This document shows positions 41,941 through 50,630 of a stretch of 64,000 nt of DNA, piece after piece (within the stretch, counting starts at the first letter, position 1; each line of letters starts with the position of its first letter). The notes beneath the pieces are model-generated. The model was not told the origin of the DNA. It made no database searches and worked only from the letters and a program-made list of their open reading frames with translations. Source of the DNA: CATQHQ01 sp965243805 (GTDB lineage Bacteria > Gemmatimonadota > Gemmatimonadetes > Longimicrobiales > Gaopeijiaceae). The position numbers were made by a program, and so were the translations under genes. The stretch is from NCBI GenBank assembly GCA_965243805.1, contig OZ251577.1, positions 682,001 through 746,000 on the forward strand, given 5' to 3'.

Positions 41941-43724
41941 CCCCGCCTTATTCATGAAGTCGTCGTTCGGTCGGATTTGTGGACGTGTGGGCGGCAGCGA
42001 GGCGCAGGCAGTGGAGGAATGGAGTCGATTTGAGGGCCGCGAGGGGGCAAGAGACGCTCGTGCGGCGTGTTCCGGCGGCCCTGGAAGTGCGCCGGAGGCA
42101 CGCTGAACGCACGGGTGCGTCGGAGCGACCCCGGGGATCGAAGAAGGGAGCGGGCGCCGGGCGGCTCTCTCGTGCGGCTAGCCGCCGGGGTCCGGCAGCA
42201 GGGCCAGCTGCCGGGCGGCCAGTGCCCAGTGTCGGGCGGAGCGGCCCACGACCGCCGTCACGCGGCGTCCCGAGACGGTGAACCGAGCGGGCGAGCGCAG
42301 GACGCGCTCGAGCAGCCGTCGCAGGCTCCAGCCGGTCTGGGTGGCCCGTTCCAGCAGCGTGCGCAGCACGTGCATGATCTGGTAGCCGAACAGTCCGACG
42401 AGCAGGCGCGCCTCGTTGCAGGCGAAGGCGTCGACGCTCGGGCTGCGCTTCGCGACCGGACGGCCCCGGTAGAAGCGCTTGGGCCGCAGCGACGACGACA
42501 GCGCGGGGTCCACCACGCTCTTCAGCTCGCCCATGTGGCCTTCGGCCTTGCCCCGCTTCCGGTAGAGGTCCAGCAGCGCGTCGGCGGGCATCTCGTCGGG
42601 CGACATCGACGTGATCAGCCAGAACCGGTCCGGAAACAAGTCGCCGGGCCGCTCCTTGACCACGCACACCACGCGCCGCGCCCGCGACCACGACCGGGCC
42701 CGGTAGCCCTCGGGCTCGTGGACCCACGTCCGCGGCTCGGCACCCGGCTCCGGCGGCTCGTCCCACATCGCCAGCGTCGCTTCGTCCACGGGCCGCTCGG
42801 CCATCCGCTTCAGCACGTCGTTCGTCTTGATCCGGGCCACGAACGGCGTGCCCCGCTCCTCGAGCCCCCGCATCAGCGGCTCGGCCGGGTAGCCCGCGTC
42901 CATCCGCACGATCGCCTTGCGGCAGCAGTGCCGCTCCACGCGGTCCAGCACCGCCAGGACGAACTCCTTCCCGCCGTCGGCCGTGTGGACCGAGCCCTTC
43001 CGCAGACGAGCGTCCAGCAAGTCGCCCGTCTCCGCCGCCGACGCCACCAGCGGATGGTACACCGTCGCGTGGAAGTAGCCGTTCCACTCGCTGCCCGGCT
43101 GTCCGCCGTGCACCTCGATCGGCAGGCTGTCCAGGTCCACCACCATCTGCGACAGCCGGCGCCCCCCGTTCTGCGCCCGCAGCCGCCAGCCCGCCATCCG
43201 CGCCAAGCCCTCCCGCAACACCTCCCGGTTCCGGCCCTGCGCCAGCCGCGCCGTCAGCCGCGACAGCGTGGGCTGCGACGCCAAGCCGCGCCCCTCGGCC
43301 AACGGCGTCGTGCCCGCTCGCCCGCTGGTCGCCAGCCGGAACGCCGGATCGTCCCGCAGCACCGTCGCGTCGTCGTGGTCCCGCCGGCCTTGCGCCGCCA
43401 GCAGGCACGCCGTCCGCACCAGATCGGCGGTCGAATGCCGAATCCGGCGCGGGTCCCGAGCGTCCTCGATGCGCTCGCTCAGCCAGCGGTCCACGCCGCT
43501 GGCGCTCAGCACCTGGCGAGCGAGCAGGACGCCCGCGTCGCCCGTCACCTTCTCCGGGCGGACCTCGACGCGGATCGACTTGTTGAACCGAAACGGGGAA
43601 CTCACTATCTTCACCTCGGCGTTGCGAGCGGCAGGTCGCCGGTTCTTGGCGGTACACCTTGAACCTACTGGCCTCGCCGCCGCACGCCACCTCCCTCACA
43701 CCACCTCTGGTGAATAAGGCGGGG
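41941..43724. mobile_element. IS1380-family insertion sequence, intact
   Basis: 1784 bp bounded by perfect 14-bp inverted repeats: CCCCGCCTTATTCA at 41941-41954 and its complement TGAATAAGGCGGGG at 43711-43724. AGA flanks both ends, possibly a short target duplication. One full-length transposase is inside and there are no passenger genes. The element lies between the haem O synthase gene and the P1 peptidase gene, which were adjacent on the minus strand before insertion. Both repeats and the transposase are intact, so it may still be mobile. Confidence 0.93.
42178..43614 (-). CDS. IS1380-family transposase (DDE)
   Basis: 478 residues. It starts FRFNKSIRVEVRPEKVTGDAG and contains the DDE-type RNase H fold: MVVDLDSLPIEVHGGQPGSEWNG (first Asp), IVRMDAGYPAEPLMRGLEERG (second Asp) and the YRKRGKAEGHMGELKS segment with the catalytic Glu. 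These are typical of DDE_Tnp_1 IS1380 transposases (usual length 420-490). No frameshift is seen. It catalyses cut-and-paste movement of the surrounding 1784-bp element. Confidence 0.93.
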   Translation of the reverse strand: MKIVSSPFRFNKSIRVEVRPEKVTGDAGVLLARQVLSASGVDRWLSERIEDARDPRRIRHSTADLVRTACLLAAQGRRDHDDATVLRDDPAFRLATSGRAGTTPLAEGRGLASQPTLSRLTARLAQGRNREVLREGLARMAGWRLRAQNGGRRLSQMVVDLDSLPIEVHGGQPGSEWNGYFHATVYHPLVASAAETGDLLDARLRKGSVHTADGGKEFVLAVLDRVERHCCRKAIVRMDAGYPAEPLMRGLEERGTPFVARIKTNDVLKRMAERPVDEATLAMWDEPPEPGAEPRTWVHEPEGYRARSWSRARRVVCVVKERPGDLFPDRFWLITSMSPDEMPADALLDLYRKRGKAEGHMGELKSVVDPALSSSLRPKRFYRGRPVAKRSPSVDAFACNEARLLVGLFGYQIMHVLRTLLERATQTGWSLRRLLERVLRSPARFTVSGRRVTAVVGRSARHWALAARQLALLPDPGG

Positions 43725-43727
43725 AGA

Positions 43728-43735
43728 CACTCCTT
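43728..43735 (-). promoter_or_regulatory. Stranded Shine-Dalgarno of the P1 peptidase gene
   Basis: AAGGAGTG (minus strand) lies just outside the right end of the IS element. Removing the element and one AGA copy places GGAG about 10 nt before the peptidase ATG. It is the natural ribosome-binding site, now 1.8 kb away. Confidence 0.75.
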
Positions 43736-43746
43736 GGATGGGTCAG

Positions 43747-44619
43747 TCAGATCGCGCCTGCCACCATGAACGCCATCAGCGCGGGATGATACAAGATCGA
43801 CCCGACGAAGACCCGGTGGCACCGCCGTCCCGTCGGCTGAAGCAAGAACGCCGCAGCGGCCGTCGCCATTCCCCCTCCCAGCACGGCAGCCCCCGCCAAG
43901 TAGATGGTTCCCGTCATGCCGAAGAGGGTCGGCAGAAAGCTCACCGGGAGCAGCACCACCGAGTACGCCAGCATCAGCCCGGCGACGAGGCGCGGGGAGC
44001 CGGGGGGAATGAGTTGGAAGCCTGCGCGCACGTAGTCCTCCCGAAGGTTCCAGCCTAGGGCCAGGACATGGACCAACTGCCAGAGAAAGAGGATGCCGAA
44101 GAGGAGAAGTCCACGGGGGTCGCCCGCGGCGTGGGCGGTCCAGCCGATCAGAGCCGGAAGAGCACCGGGGATCGCTCCCACAGGGGTGGCCAGGGGAGAC
44201 CGCAACTTGAGGGGCGTGTAGGCGCCGTTGTAGAGCAGCGCGGCGCTCGCGGCCACCAGGGCGGGCAGCCATCCCGTCCAGAACCAGAGGTGCCCGGTCC
44301 CCGCCACCAGCAGCGCCCAGCCGAACCAGCGCGCCCGCTCCGGAGGAAGGCGTCCAGAGGGAAGCGGTCGATGGCGAGTCCTGGCCATGAGTGCATCGGG
44401 CACCCGCTCCAAGTACTGGTTCAGCGCCAGTGCTCCGGCAGTGGTCAGAACCGTGCCGAACGCCACGTGAAACAGCCTGCTTGCGGAGACGCCGTCGGGC
44501 AAAGCCGCGATCACATAGCCGACGGCGGCGGTGAGGGTCACGAAGAGGGTGATTCCCGGCTTCGCCAGCTCCAGGTAGGCCGAATAGCCGCCAGCCCGCA
44601 GCCGTCCCTCCAGGCTCAC
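43747..44619 (-). CDS. ctaB: Haem O synthase (protohaem IX farnesyltransferase)
   Basis: 290 residues from GTG 44619, overlapping the stop of the upstream SDR gene; the longer frame beyond it is a shadow of that gene. A UbiA-superfamily integral membrane prenyltransferase with eight to nine helices. The first aspartate-rich motif is NQYLERVPDALMARTRHRPL, and NGAYTPLKLRSPLATPVGAIPGALP plus WNLREDYVRAGFQLIP give the second. This is the CtaB/CyoE pattern, converting haem B to haem O for terminal oxidases. No oxidase genes are in the window. Before the IS insertion its operon probably continued into the P1 peptidase gene. Confidence 0.9.
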   Translation of the reverse strand: MSLEGRLRAGGYSAYLELAKPGITLFVTLTAAVGYVIAALPDGVSASRLFHVAFGTVLTTAGALALNQYLERVPDALMARTRHRPLPSGRLPPERARWFGWALLVAGTGHLWFWTGWLPALVAASAALLYNGAYTPLKLRSPLATPVGAIPGALPALIGWTAHAAGDPRGLLLFGILFLWQLVHVLALGWNLREDYVRAGFQLIPPGSPRLVAGLMLAYSVVLLPVSFLPTLFGMTGTIYLAGAAVLGGGMATAAAAFLLQPTGRRCHRVFVGSILYHPALMAFMVAGAI

Positions 44620-45407
44620 AGCAGTCCTTGCACCAGTCCGCCGTCGATCTGGAGGGTGTGGCCGGTCACGTACGACGCGGCTTCGGACGCCAGGAAGGCG
44701 ACTGCGGCTGCGAACTCCTCGGGCTGGCCGATGCGCCCCATGGGAATCTCGGCGGCGGCGGCGTCCCGAGCGGCCTCCGGCGTCGTGCCCTGGGCTTGGG
44801 CCCGTGCAGCGAAGAGAGACCCCAGCCGATCCGTCAGGATGAAGCCCGGCGCCGCCACGTTGCAGAGGATGCCTTCCGGCGCAAGCTCCTGTGAGATCGT
44901 CTTGATGAAGCCCACCACGCCGGGCCGGGCCGTGTTGGAGAGGAGCAGCCCCTTCACCGGCTGCTTCACCGAGACCGACGTGATCGCCACGATTCGACCC
45001 CAGCGGTTCTTGCGCATGTGGGGCAGCGCCGCCAGCACGAGCTGCACGGTGGAGATCAGGTTGAGCTCCAGAGCTTGCCGGTAGGCGGCGGGCTCGAACG
45101 TGTCCACGCCCCCCGGCGGCGGGCCTCCCGCGTTGGCCACCAGCACGTCCAGGCGGCCCAGGTCGGCCACGGTCCGCTCCACCAACTCGACGCAGCAGCG
45201 TTCGTCGGACACGTCGCCGGCCAGGGGAACCACCCTTCGTCCCGTGTCCCTCTCGATCTCCGCCGCTGTCTGCGCAAGAGTATCTGCGGAACGGGCGTTG
45301 ATCGCCACGTCGGCGCCTTCGGCCGCCAGCCGCTCGGCCACGGCTCGTCCCAGCCCTTTCGATGCGCCGGCCACCAGCGCCACCCTGCCGTCCAGCCCAA
45401 GGTTCAT
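44616..45407 (-). CDS. SDR-family protein with altered active site
   Basis: 263 residues, ATG 45407 behind AGGAG. It has the Rossmann core of short-chain dehydrogenases: AGASKGLGRAVAERLAAEG (NAD(P) binding), GDVSDE, LVANAGGPPPGG and the C-terminal GHTLQIDGGLVQGLL. In the active-site helix, ITSVSVKQPVKGLLLSNTAR, the usual Tyr-x-x-x-Lys is replaced by Leu and Arg, as in a subgroup of SDRs annotated as 3-oxoacyl-ACP reductase-like. Normal SDR reductase chemistry is therefore doubtful. It precedes and overlaps ctaB, so the pair forms an operon. Confidence 0.87.
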   Translation of the reverse strand: MNLGLDGRVALVAGASKGLGRAVAERLAAEGADVAINARSADTLAQTAAEIERDTGRRVVPLAGDVSDERCCVELVERTVADLGRLDVLVANAGGPPPGGVDTFEPAAYRQALELNLISTVQLVLAALPHMRKNRWGRIVAITSVSVKQPVKGLLLSNTARPGVVGFIKTISQELAPEGILCNVAAPGFILTDRLGSLFAARAQAQGTTPEAARDAAAAEIPMGRIGQPEEFAAAVAFLASEAASYVTGHTLQIDGGLVQGLL

Positions 45408-45495
45408 CTCGGTTCTCCTGTCGGTTGGAGCGCCCTGTTGCTACGTTGGCAAGGCGGCGGGCGCGGATCGCCTTGCGGGAGAACGGCGGACATGG

Positions 45496-45533
45496 GTCGC
45501 CTCGCGGGGGACGAGTCGCCTCGCGGGGGACGA
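45496..45533. repeat. Exact 19-bp tandem duplication in the SDR/TonB gap
   Basis: GTCGCCTCGCGGGGGACGA occurs twice in succession in the 249-bp divergent intergenic region, which otherwise shows no gene. Confidence 0.95.
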
Positions 45534-45602
45534 GCGAAACCCGCCCAATCCAGCCGGTGTACGACTGAAAGCCGAGCACTGGACCCTCCGGCGGTTCAAA
45601 TA

Positions 45603-45657
45603 TACGGGACAGGACGCGGTACCGGACAGCACACGCGATACCGGACAGGACGCGGGA
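45603..45657. repeat. 18-19-bp repeat (3 copies) at the tonB start
   Basis: Units based on TACCGGACAGGACGCGG occur three times and end at the start codon of the TonB gene. Confidence 0.9.
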
Positions 45658-46316
45658 TGAACGAACTAGCCGTCGCAGACCGACGCCGGAAAGACCGGAA
45701 GCTGTGGGTTGCCGGCTTGGTGGCGTCCCTGCTGGTGCATTGCATGGTCTTGTTTTTGGGCGTTTCTCCGCCGATTCCTCCGTCGCCGTTCGCCGCAGCC
45801 GGTCCCAAGGCGGCAGACGACCGGGCAGCCGGCGGCGGGATGCAGGCGCTGAACGTGCTGACGCCCCCCACCGTGCCGCTCGTGCCACCAGAGATTCCCC
45901 TGCCGGTGGAGATCGAGATCGATCCGGTGGACTTGACGCCGCAACCGGTGGTGGAGGTAGCCGCCGTGCTGGGAGAGCAGCCCGGCCTTCCGGCGCCGCC
46001 CGGGCTGTCCGACGGCGATGGCCAAGGCGACGGGGGCACGGCCGCCGAAGGGCTGCGCCGCGTGCTTCCCCCGACTCCTCGCGGAATGATCATTCCGCCC
46101 GCCAACAAGGGGCTGCGGGGCGTGGAGGTGCAGGTCTGGGTCTTCGTGGACGAGCGCGGCCAGGTCGTGGCCGACTCTACGCGGCTGGACCCGCCGACCC
46201 GCGACCGAGGCTTCAACCGCCAGCTGGTCCGCGAAGCCGCTCAATGGGTCTTCCGCCCCGGCACCCTCGACGGAAAGCCCATCGGCGCATGGTTCCCCTA
46301 CGTGATCAGCATGTGA
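45657..46316 (+). CDS. TonB-like energy transducer
   Basis: 219 residues from ATG 45657. Layout is classical TonB: a short cytoplasmic N-terminus, one membrane helix (WVAGLVASLLVHCMVLFLG, about 17-36), a proline-rich periplasmic spacer (PPTVPLVPPEIPLPVEIEID), and a C-terminal domain (VEVQVWVFVDERGQVVADS, then REAAQWVFRPGTLDGKPIGAWFPYVISM). It couples the proton-motive force through ExbB/ExbD to outer-membrane receptors. No exbBD or receptor gene is adjacent. The spacer is short compared with typical TonB proteins. The stop codon is repeated 31 bp downstream. Confidence 0.85.
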   Translation: MNELAVADRRRKDRKLWVAGLVASLLVHCMVLFLGVSPPIPPSPFAAAGPKAADDRAAGGGMQALNVLTPPTVPLVPPEIPLPVEIEIDPVDLTPQPVVEVAAVLGEQPGLPAPPGLSDGDGQGDGGTAAEGLRRVLPPTPRGMIIPPANKGLRGVEVQVWVFVDERGQVVADSTRLDPPTRDRGFNRQLVREAAQWVFRPGTLDGKPIGAWFPYVISM

Positions 46317-46352
46317 TCCTGGGGCGCGCCCCTAGGCGTCAGCATGTGATCC
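46306..46352. repeat. 31-bp-period duplication of the tonB stop region
   Basis: TCAGCATGTGATCC is found at 46306-46319 (with the TGA stop) and again at about 46338-46352. Between them lies a perfect 12-bp palindrome GGGGCGCGCCCC at 46321-46332. Confidence 0.9.
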
Positions 46353-46358
46353 AGCGCG

Positions 46359-48464
46359 TCAATCCCCGGTAGGGCCTTGAACGCGGGGGCGCCAGATCTG
46401 CCGGACGACCCGTCCAAACCTTGGGTCGCCACGGATCGGGTCCCAGATGGGGCTGTCCAGCGACATGCCCAGAAACCCCTCCCGTTGGGCGATCGCCTCC
46501 TCCAGGTGACTGAAAGCCAAGTCAGCATCGCCCAGACCCACCGCAGTGAACGCCTGAACCGTATGGGGGACCCGATCTCCGCGAGCTAGGCGAGCTTCAG
46601 CCTCTCGCAGCCGGAGCCGCCAGTAGCTGCTGTGATCGGTCTGGTCGAACGCCTCCCGCAGCTCGCGGATTCGCTCCGCACGCTCCGGCGTGTCGGGCTG
46701 CGTGGCCAGGAGGTGCTCCTCGCGAACCTTCACGGCACCGGCGTAGTCGTCACGCAGGAGGTGCACGTCTTCCAAGACCAGCCACAGGGCCTCGTCGGTC
46801 GGGTCGGTCTCGATCAGCCGCCGGTAGGCGATCGCCGCCCTGTCGTACTGGCCCGTGTCGAGCAGCCGCTTGGCGACGAGGTGGCGGCGCACCATCGCAC
46901 GGTCTTCCATGGAACTCCGGGCCGGACGCCCATCTCCGTCGCGCCCAGACCAGTCGGCCAGCGACCTGTCCACGCGCCTGCCGATCTCGGTGGAGTTGCG
47001 CGCATAAGCCTGCGCCAGGGAGTCCGTTGCGATCCCGGCCTCGGCCAGAGCCGCCTCCACATCCTCCGCCAGGTCGGGGTCCAGCGCCTTGGCAACGTTC
47101 AGCAACATGATCCGAGAGGCGTCCAGCTTCCACCTTGGTGCGCCGAGGGTCTCGGCCCGCCGCAACGACTCCCGAATGCGCACGATGGACTCGCCCGGCC
47201 GCAAATCGTCCGGCAACGACCCATCCCTCGCATCAACCATCCCGCTGGGCACCTCCTCCGGGAGCGAAGTCCCCGCGTGGGCAAGCATCACCAGCCCCGC
47301 CTCGGCGCGCCCCAGCCACGCGAGCCCGAAGGTGGAGTCGATCCCCACCGCTTCGCTGAAGTGCCGCATCGCCTCCACCGCGGCTGCATCCAGGGCGACG
47401 CCCCGCTCCAAGTCCTGGGCGTTCTCCGCTTCCACGTCCGGATTCTCCGCCCCCACATCCAGCTCGTCGTCCAGGTCCAGCTCCTCCCACCCCTGCAGGT
47501 AGGCTTGGTGCGCCTCCGGGTCCACGGTCGCCACATGCTCCACGCTCCTCGCGGGCGCGCCCTCCTCTACCTCCCCTTGGACGGCCTGGGCAATCTCCTG
47601 CGCAATCTCGGTCTGGAGGCGCAAGATGTCCCTCATCTCCCGTTGGTAGCTCCGCGTCATCAGGTGCGTGTCGGACGGGGCGTGCAGAAGCTGGATGCTG
47701 ATGCGCACGCTGTCGCTTTCGCCGGTCATCGCCACAGAGCCGGTGACCACCGCCTGGACTCGCAGCTCCCGGGCGATCCGCGGCAACGGGGTCGATGTAT
47801 CGGCGTAGCGGGCGACCGACGTGCGGGAGACCACGCGAAGGCTGGTCGTCTGGGTCAGCTGGTTGATGATCTCGTCGTGGAGCTGGCGGGCGAAGAGGTC
47901 GTCCGCGCCTTCCGCGAAGTTCGCCAGGGGAAGGACGGCGATCGCCGAGACCGGGGCCGCCGGGTCGAAGTTGGCAAAAGCCGGAATCGTCCTGGGACCA
48001 AGCCGGTCGGCCGATCCCGGGCCCCGATCCGACTGGCGAGCCGCCCAAGACAAGGAGCGCCACCCGCCAGCGCCCTCCCCGTCGTCGATGGACACGAAGT
48101 TGCGGCTGAACCAGACCGCCGCGAACGCCACCGACACCGTCGTCACGGCCAGGAGAGCCAAGCGAGGCGCAAGAGACGGTCCGGCCTCCTGTCCCAAGGG
48201 CGCTCCGGGCGCATCTCGGGTCCGCCTCAGCCCTTCGGAAGTCAGCTCGTAGGCCCATGCGACGGCCAGCACCACCGGCAACCCCAGGGCCGCCGCCACG
48301 ACCAGCGACTGCAACGCCCAGTCTGGAGTGTTGAAGGCCGGCAGCACGATCTCGCCCAGCTGCAGAGCCACGAACGCCGCGACGGCGTAGACGCCCCCGG
48401 CCCTCACCACCTTGCGGCGGCGCAGTTCGTTCCAGAAGGGGCGGAACCGGGATTTCAGTCCCAT
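46359..48464 (-). CDS. Membrane protein with TolB/FlgO-like and TPR regions
   Basis: 701 residues. N-terminus: a soluble segment (FRPFWNELRRRKVVRAGGVY) then three predicted helices (about 22-45, 50-72, 100-118). Next comes a domain like that of adenylate-cyclase-type TPR proteins: SAIAVLPLANFAEGADDLFARQLHDEI, LRVVSRTSVARYAD, IARELRVQAVVTGSV, then FlgO/TolB-like strands. The C-terminal half contains TPR-like helices (DRAAIAYRRLIETDPTDEALW). Such proteins are common signalling or stress proteins with unknown partners; no cyclase catalytic domain is present. Its start ATG lies in a 23-bp duplication. Confidence 0.8.
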   Translation of the reverse strand: MGLKSRFRPFWNELRRRKVVRAGGVYAVAAFVALQLGEIVLPAFNTPDWALQSLVVAAALGLPVVLAVAWAYELTSEGLRRTRDAPGAPLGQEAGPSLAPRLALLAVTTVSVAFAAVWFSRNFVSIDDGEGAGGWRSLSWAARQSDRGPGSADRLGPRTIPAFANFDPAAPVSAIAVLPLANFAEGADDLFARQLHDEIINQLTQTTSLRVVSRTSVARYADTSTPLPRIARELRVQAVVTGSVAMTGESDSVRISIQLLHAPSDTHLMTRSYQREMRDILRLQTEIAQEIAQAVQGEVEEGAPARSVEHVATVDPEAHQAYLQGWEELDLDDELDVGAENPDVEAENAQDLERGVALDAAAVEAMRHFSEAVGIDSTFGLAWLGRAEAGLVMLAHAGTSLPEEVPSGMVDARDGSLPDDLRPGESIVRIRESLRRAETLGAPRWKLDASRIMLLNVAKALDPDLAEDVEAALAEAGIATDSLAQAYARNSTEIGRRVDRSLADWSGRDGDGRPARSSMEDRAMVRRHLVAKRLLDTGQYDRAAIAYRRLIETDPTDEALWLVLEDVHLLRDDYAGAVKVREEHLLATQPDTPERAERIRELREAFDQTDHSSYWRLRLREAEARLARGDRVPHTVQAFTAVGLGDADLAFSHLEEAIAQREGFLGMSLDSPIWDPIRGDPRFGRVVRQIWRPRVQGPTGD

Positions 48465-48496
48465 GGCGTGGTCGAGTTGGGTCCCATGGCGTGGTC
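48458..48496. repeat. 16-bp repeat (23-bp period) duplicating a start codon
   Basis: GTCCCATGGCGTGGTC occurs at 48458-48473 and 48481-48496. The first contains the start ATG (minus strand) of the TPR membrane protein; the second ATG is out of frame. The rest of the divergent gap to 48718 holds no gene. Confidence 0.95.
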
Positions 48497-48718
48497 CAGT
48501 TGTCGTTGCAGGTGGTCGATGCGCGTTGCTTCACTGTGAGCGATGCGGCTTCTGAACTGAAACAAGGTGAGCCCGGTGGTCGTCGTCGGCCAGTGCGCCT
48601 TAGTTCGGCCCGCAAACAGCTTTGACGCGCCCCGCCCCTTGCGGAGTTGTCCCGCCTCCCGCGAGCCGCCACCTTCCCGTCCCGTCACGCCTCCCCCCGC
48701 CACTCACGAGAGCCCTTG

Positions 48719-49687
48719 ATGGCCGCAGCGGCCCAGAAGCGTCCCGTTGTGGAGACCCGCGACCTCACCAAGCACTTCAAGAACGTGCGGGCCGTGGACG
48801 GGGTGACGCTGTCGGTGGAAGAAGGCCAAGTCTTCGGCTTCCTCGGCCCGAACGGCAGCGGAAAGACGACCACGATCGGAATGCTGGTGGGGATCGTCAC
48901 GCCGACGGCCGGCAGCTTCAGCCTCTTGGGCGCGTCCTCGCCCCGGGAGCTTCTGGCGGCCCGCAACCGAGTCGGCGCCACCCTCGAGACGCCCAACTTC
49001 TACCCCTACTTGGGCGGCCGCGACAACCTGGCGATCGCGGCTCGCGTGAAGGGGGTCGGAGACGAGCGGATCGACGAATGCCTGGACCTAGTCGGCCTGG
49101 GCGACCGGGGCAAGCACAACTTCAGAACCTACTCCCTGGGCATGAAGCAGCGCTTGGCCCTGGCCGCGACGATGCTGAACGATCCGGAGCTGATCATCCT
49201 CGACGAGCCCGCCAACGGCCTCGACCCGCAGGGGATGCGCGAGGTCCGCGAGATCATCGGCGTGCTGTCGAACCGCGGCAAGACGATCTTCCTCTCCAGC
49301 CACCTGCTGTGGGAAGTCGAACGCACCTGCACCCACGTGGCCGTCGTTCAGAAAGGCCGGATCGTGACGATGGGCAGCGTCGCCGATGTGGTGGACGGCT
49401 CCCGCGGCAAGGGCGAGGCGGTGGCCGCACTGGTCCGCGCCGACGACGAGGCGGTGTTGCGGCCGGCGCTGGAGGCGTACCCGGAGGCGACTTCGTTGCG
49501 GCCGGCGGAGGACGGCGGCGGGTTCGTGGTCGGCCTTCGCTCCGACGACTTGGCCGGCCTGAACCGCTGGCTTGCCAACCAGGGAGTGTACGTCTCGCAC
49601 CTGGCGCCCCACCGGCGGAGCCTGGAAGACGTCTTCATCGGCCTGACCGAGGGCGAGTTCGGCCCGATGACCGAGATCGCGTCGTGA
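48719..49687 (+). CDS. ABC transporter ATP-binding protein
   Basis: 322 residues from ATG 48719. A single ABC ATPase domain: Walker A GPNGSGKTTT, Q-loop ATLETPNFYPYLG, signature YSLGMKQRLALAATML (a common variant of LSGGQ), Walker B LIILDEPANGLDPQG, and switch LSSHLLWEVERTC. A C-terminal extension (about 240-322) resembles those of drug or bacitracin-type exporters. It overlaps the permease gene by GTGA. Export of an antibiotic, lipid or peptide is likely; the substrate is unknown. Confidence 0.93.
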   Translation: MAAAAQKRPVVETRDLTKHFKNVRAVDGVTLSVEEGQVFGFLGPNGSGKTTTIGMLVGIVTPTAGSFSLLGASSPRELLAARNRVGATLETPNFYPYLGGRDNLAIAARVKGVGDERIDECLDLVGLGDRGKHNFRTYSLGMKQRLALAATMLNDPELIILDEPANGLDPQGMREVREIIGVLSNRGKTIFLSSHLLWEVERTCTHVAVVQKGRIVTMGSVADVVDGSRGKGEAVAALVRADDEAVLRPALEAYPEATSLRPAEDGGGFVVGLRSDDLAGLNRWLANQGVYVSHLAPHRRSLEDVFIGLTEGEFGPMTEIAS

Positions 49688-50562
49688 CGGCTGCAAGCGG
49701 AGGCGCTGGGGGAACCGCCCCTGTGCGCGGTGGAGGCGGTGGAGGCGGGTTCGGCGCAATCCTGGGGAACGAGCTCCTCAAGACGCGCAAACGCCTGGCC
49801 TTCTGGGTGACGACGGGCCTCTTCGCCGTGCTCAACGGCGGCGCGACGGTGGACTCGGTGCGCCGCGAGATCAGCGACGCCGACCGAACGTTCGCGCTCC
49901 CCGAGAGCTGGGGCGGCATCTTGTCCGCACCCGTGGACATGGGACCGTACTTCCTGGCGCTGCTGACGATCCTTCTGGTCGCCTCCGAGTTTCAGTGGCG
50001 AACCGCTCGGCAGAACGTGATCGACGGGATGAGCAAGGAGAGCTTCTACGCCGGCAAGGTTGCGGTGGTGCTGGGGCTCGCTGTGCTGTTCTTCGTGCTT
50101 CCACTGGCGCTGGGCGTCGCCGGGACCCTGGTCAGCCCCGGAGAGAACGGGCCGGAGCTGGTCCGCGGCACCGACGGTTCGTACATGCTGGGGTACGCCT
50201 TGTCGCTGCTGATGCTCGGCAGCGCCGGGCTGATGCTGGCGATGCTGGTCCGTTCGTCGGGTCCCGCAATGGGCGTACTCTTCGCCTACCTGCTCGTGGA
50301 GCAGTTCCTGGGCTTCTTCCTCCGCCGATTCGACAGCGTGCGCGAGGCCGCCAGCTACTTCCCCTTGGCGCTGAAGCAGACCCTGGCCGACGGCCGGTTC
50401 CACTACCCCGAGCGACTGGCGGCGTTCAACGCCAGCCGAGCAGAGAACGGCCAGCCGCCCCTGGAGTATCTCGACCATGGCGTGGTCGTCGCGCTGGCTC
50501 TGGTCTACGTCGCTGCCTTCTTGGCGGCAGCCTTCGTCAGCATGAGGAAGCGAGACCTGTAA
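49684..50562 (+). CDS. ABC transporter permease (ABC-2 type)
   Basis: 292 residues from GTG 49684 overlapping the ATPase stop. After a glycine-rich N-terminus (VRGGGGGGGFGAILGNELLKTRKR) it has about six membrane helices, for example AFWVTTGLFAVLNG, YFLALLTILLVASEF, VAVVLGLAVLFFVLPLALGVAG and VVVALALVYVAAFLAAAFV. The charged segment WRTARQNVIDGMSKESFYAGK is typical of ABC-2 permeases of the bacitracin/nosDF type. It forms the membrane half of the exporter encoded with the preceding ATPase. Confidence 0.9.
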   Translation: MTAASGGAGGTAPVRGGGGGGGFGAILGNELLKTRKRLAFWVTTGLFAVLNGGATVDSVRREISDADRTFALPESWGGILSAPVDMGPYFLALLTILLVASEFQWRTARQNVIDGMSKESFYAGKVAVVLGLAVLFFVLPLALGVAGTLVSPGENGPELVRGTDGSYMLGYALSLLMLGSAGLMLAMLVRSSGPAMGVLFAYLLVEQFLGFFLRRFDSVREAASYFPLALKQTLADGRFHYPERLAAFNASRAENGQPPLEYLDHGVVVALALVYVAAFLAAAFVSMRKRDL

Positions 50563-50630
50563 ACGCCCGTGCCTGTCCAAACCGGCGTCGGTGCGGCATC
50601 TTTCGACCGACTCACGACCGGGACACCACC

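Noticed and set aside
43747..45888. A 713-residue frame running through the haem O synthase and the SDR gene
   Set aside because: The upstream part is a shadow of the SDR gene in another frame; the UbiA protein starts at GTG 44619.
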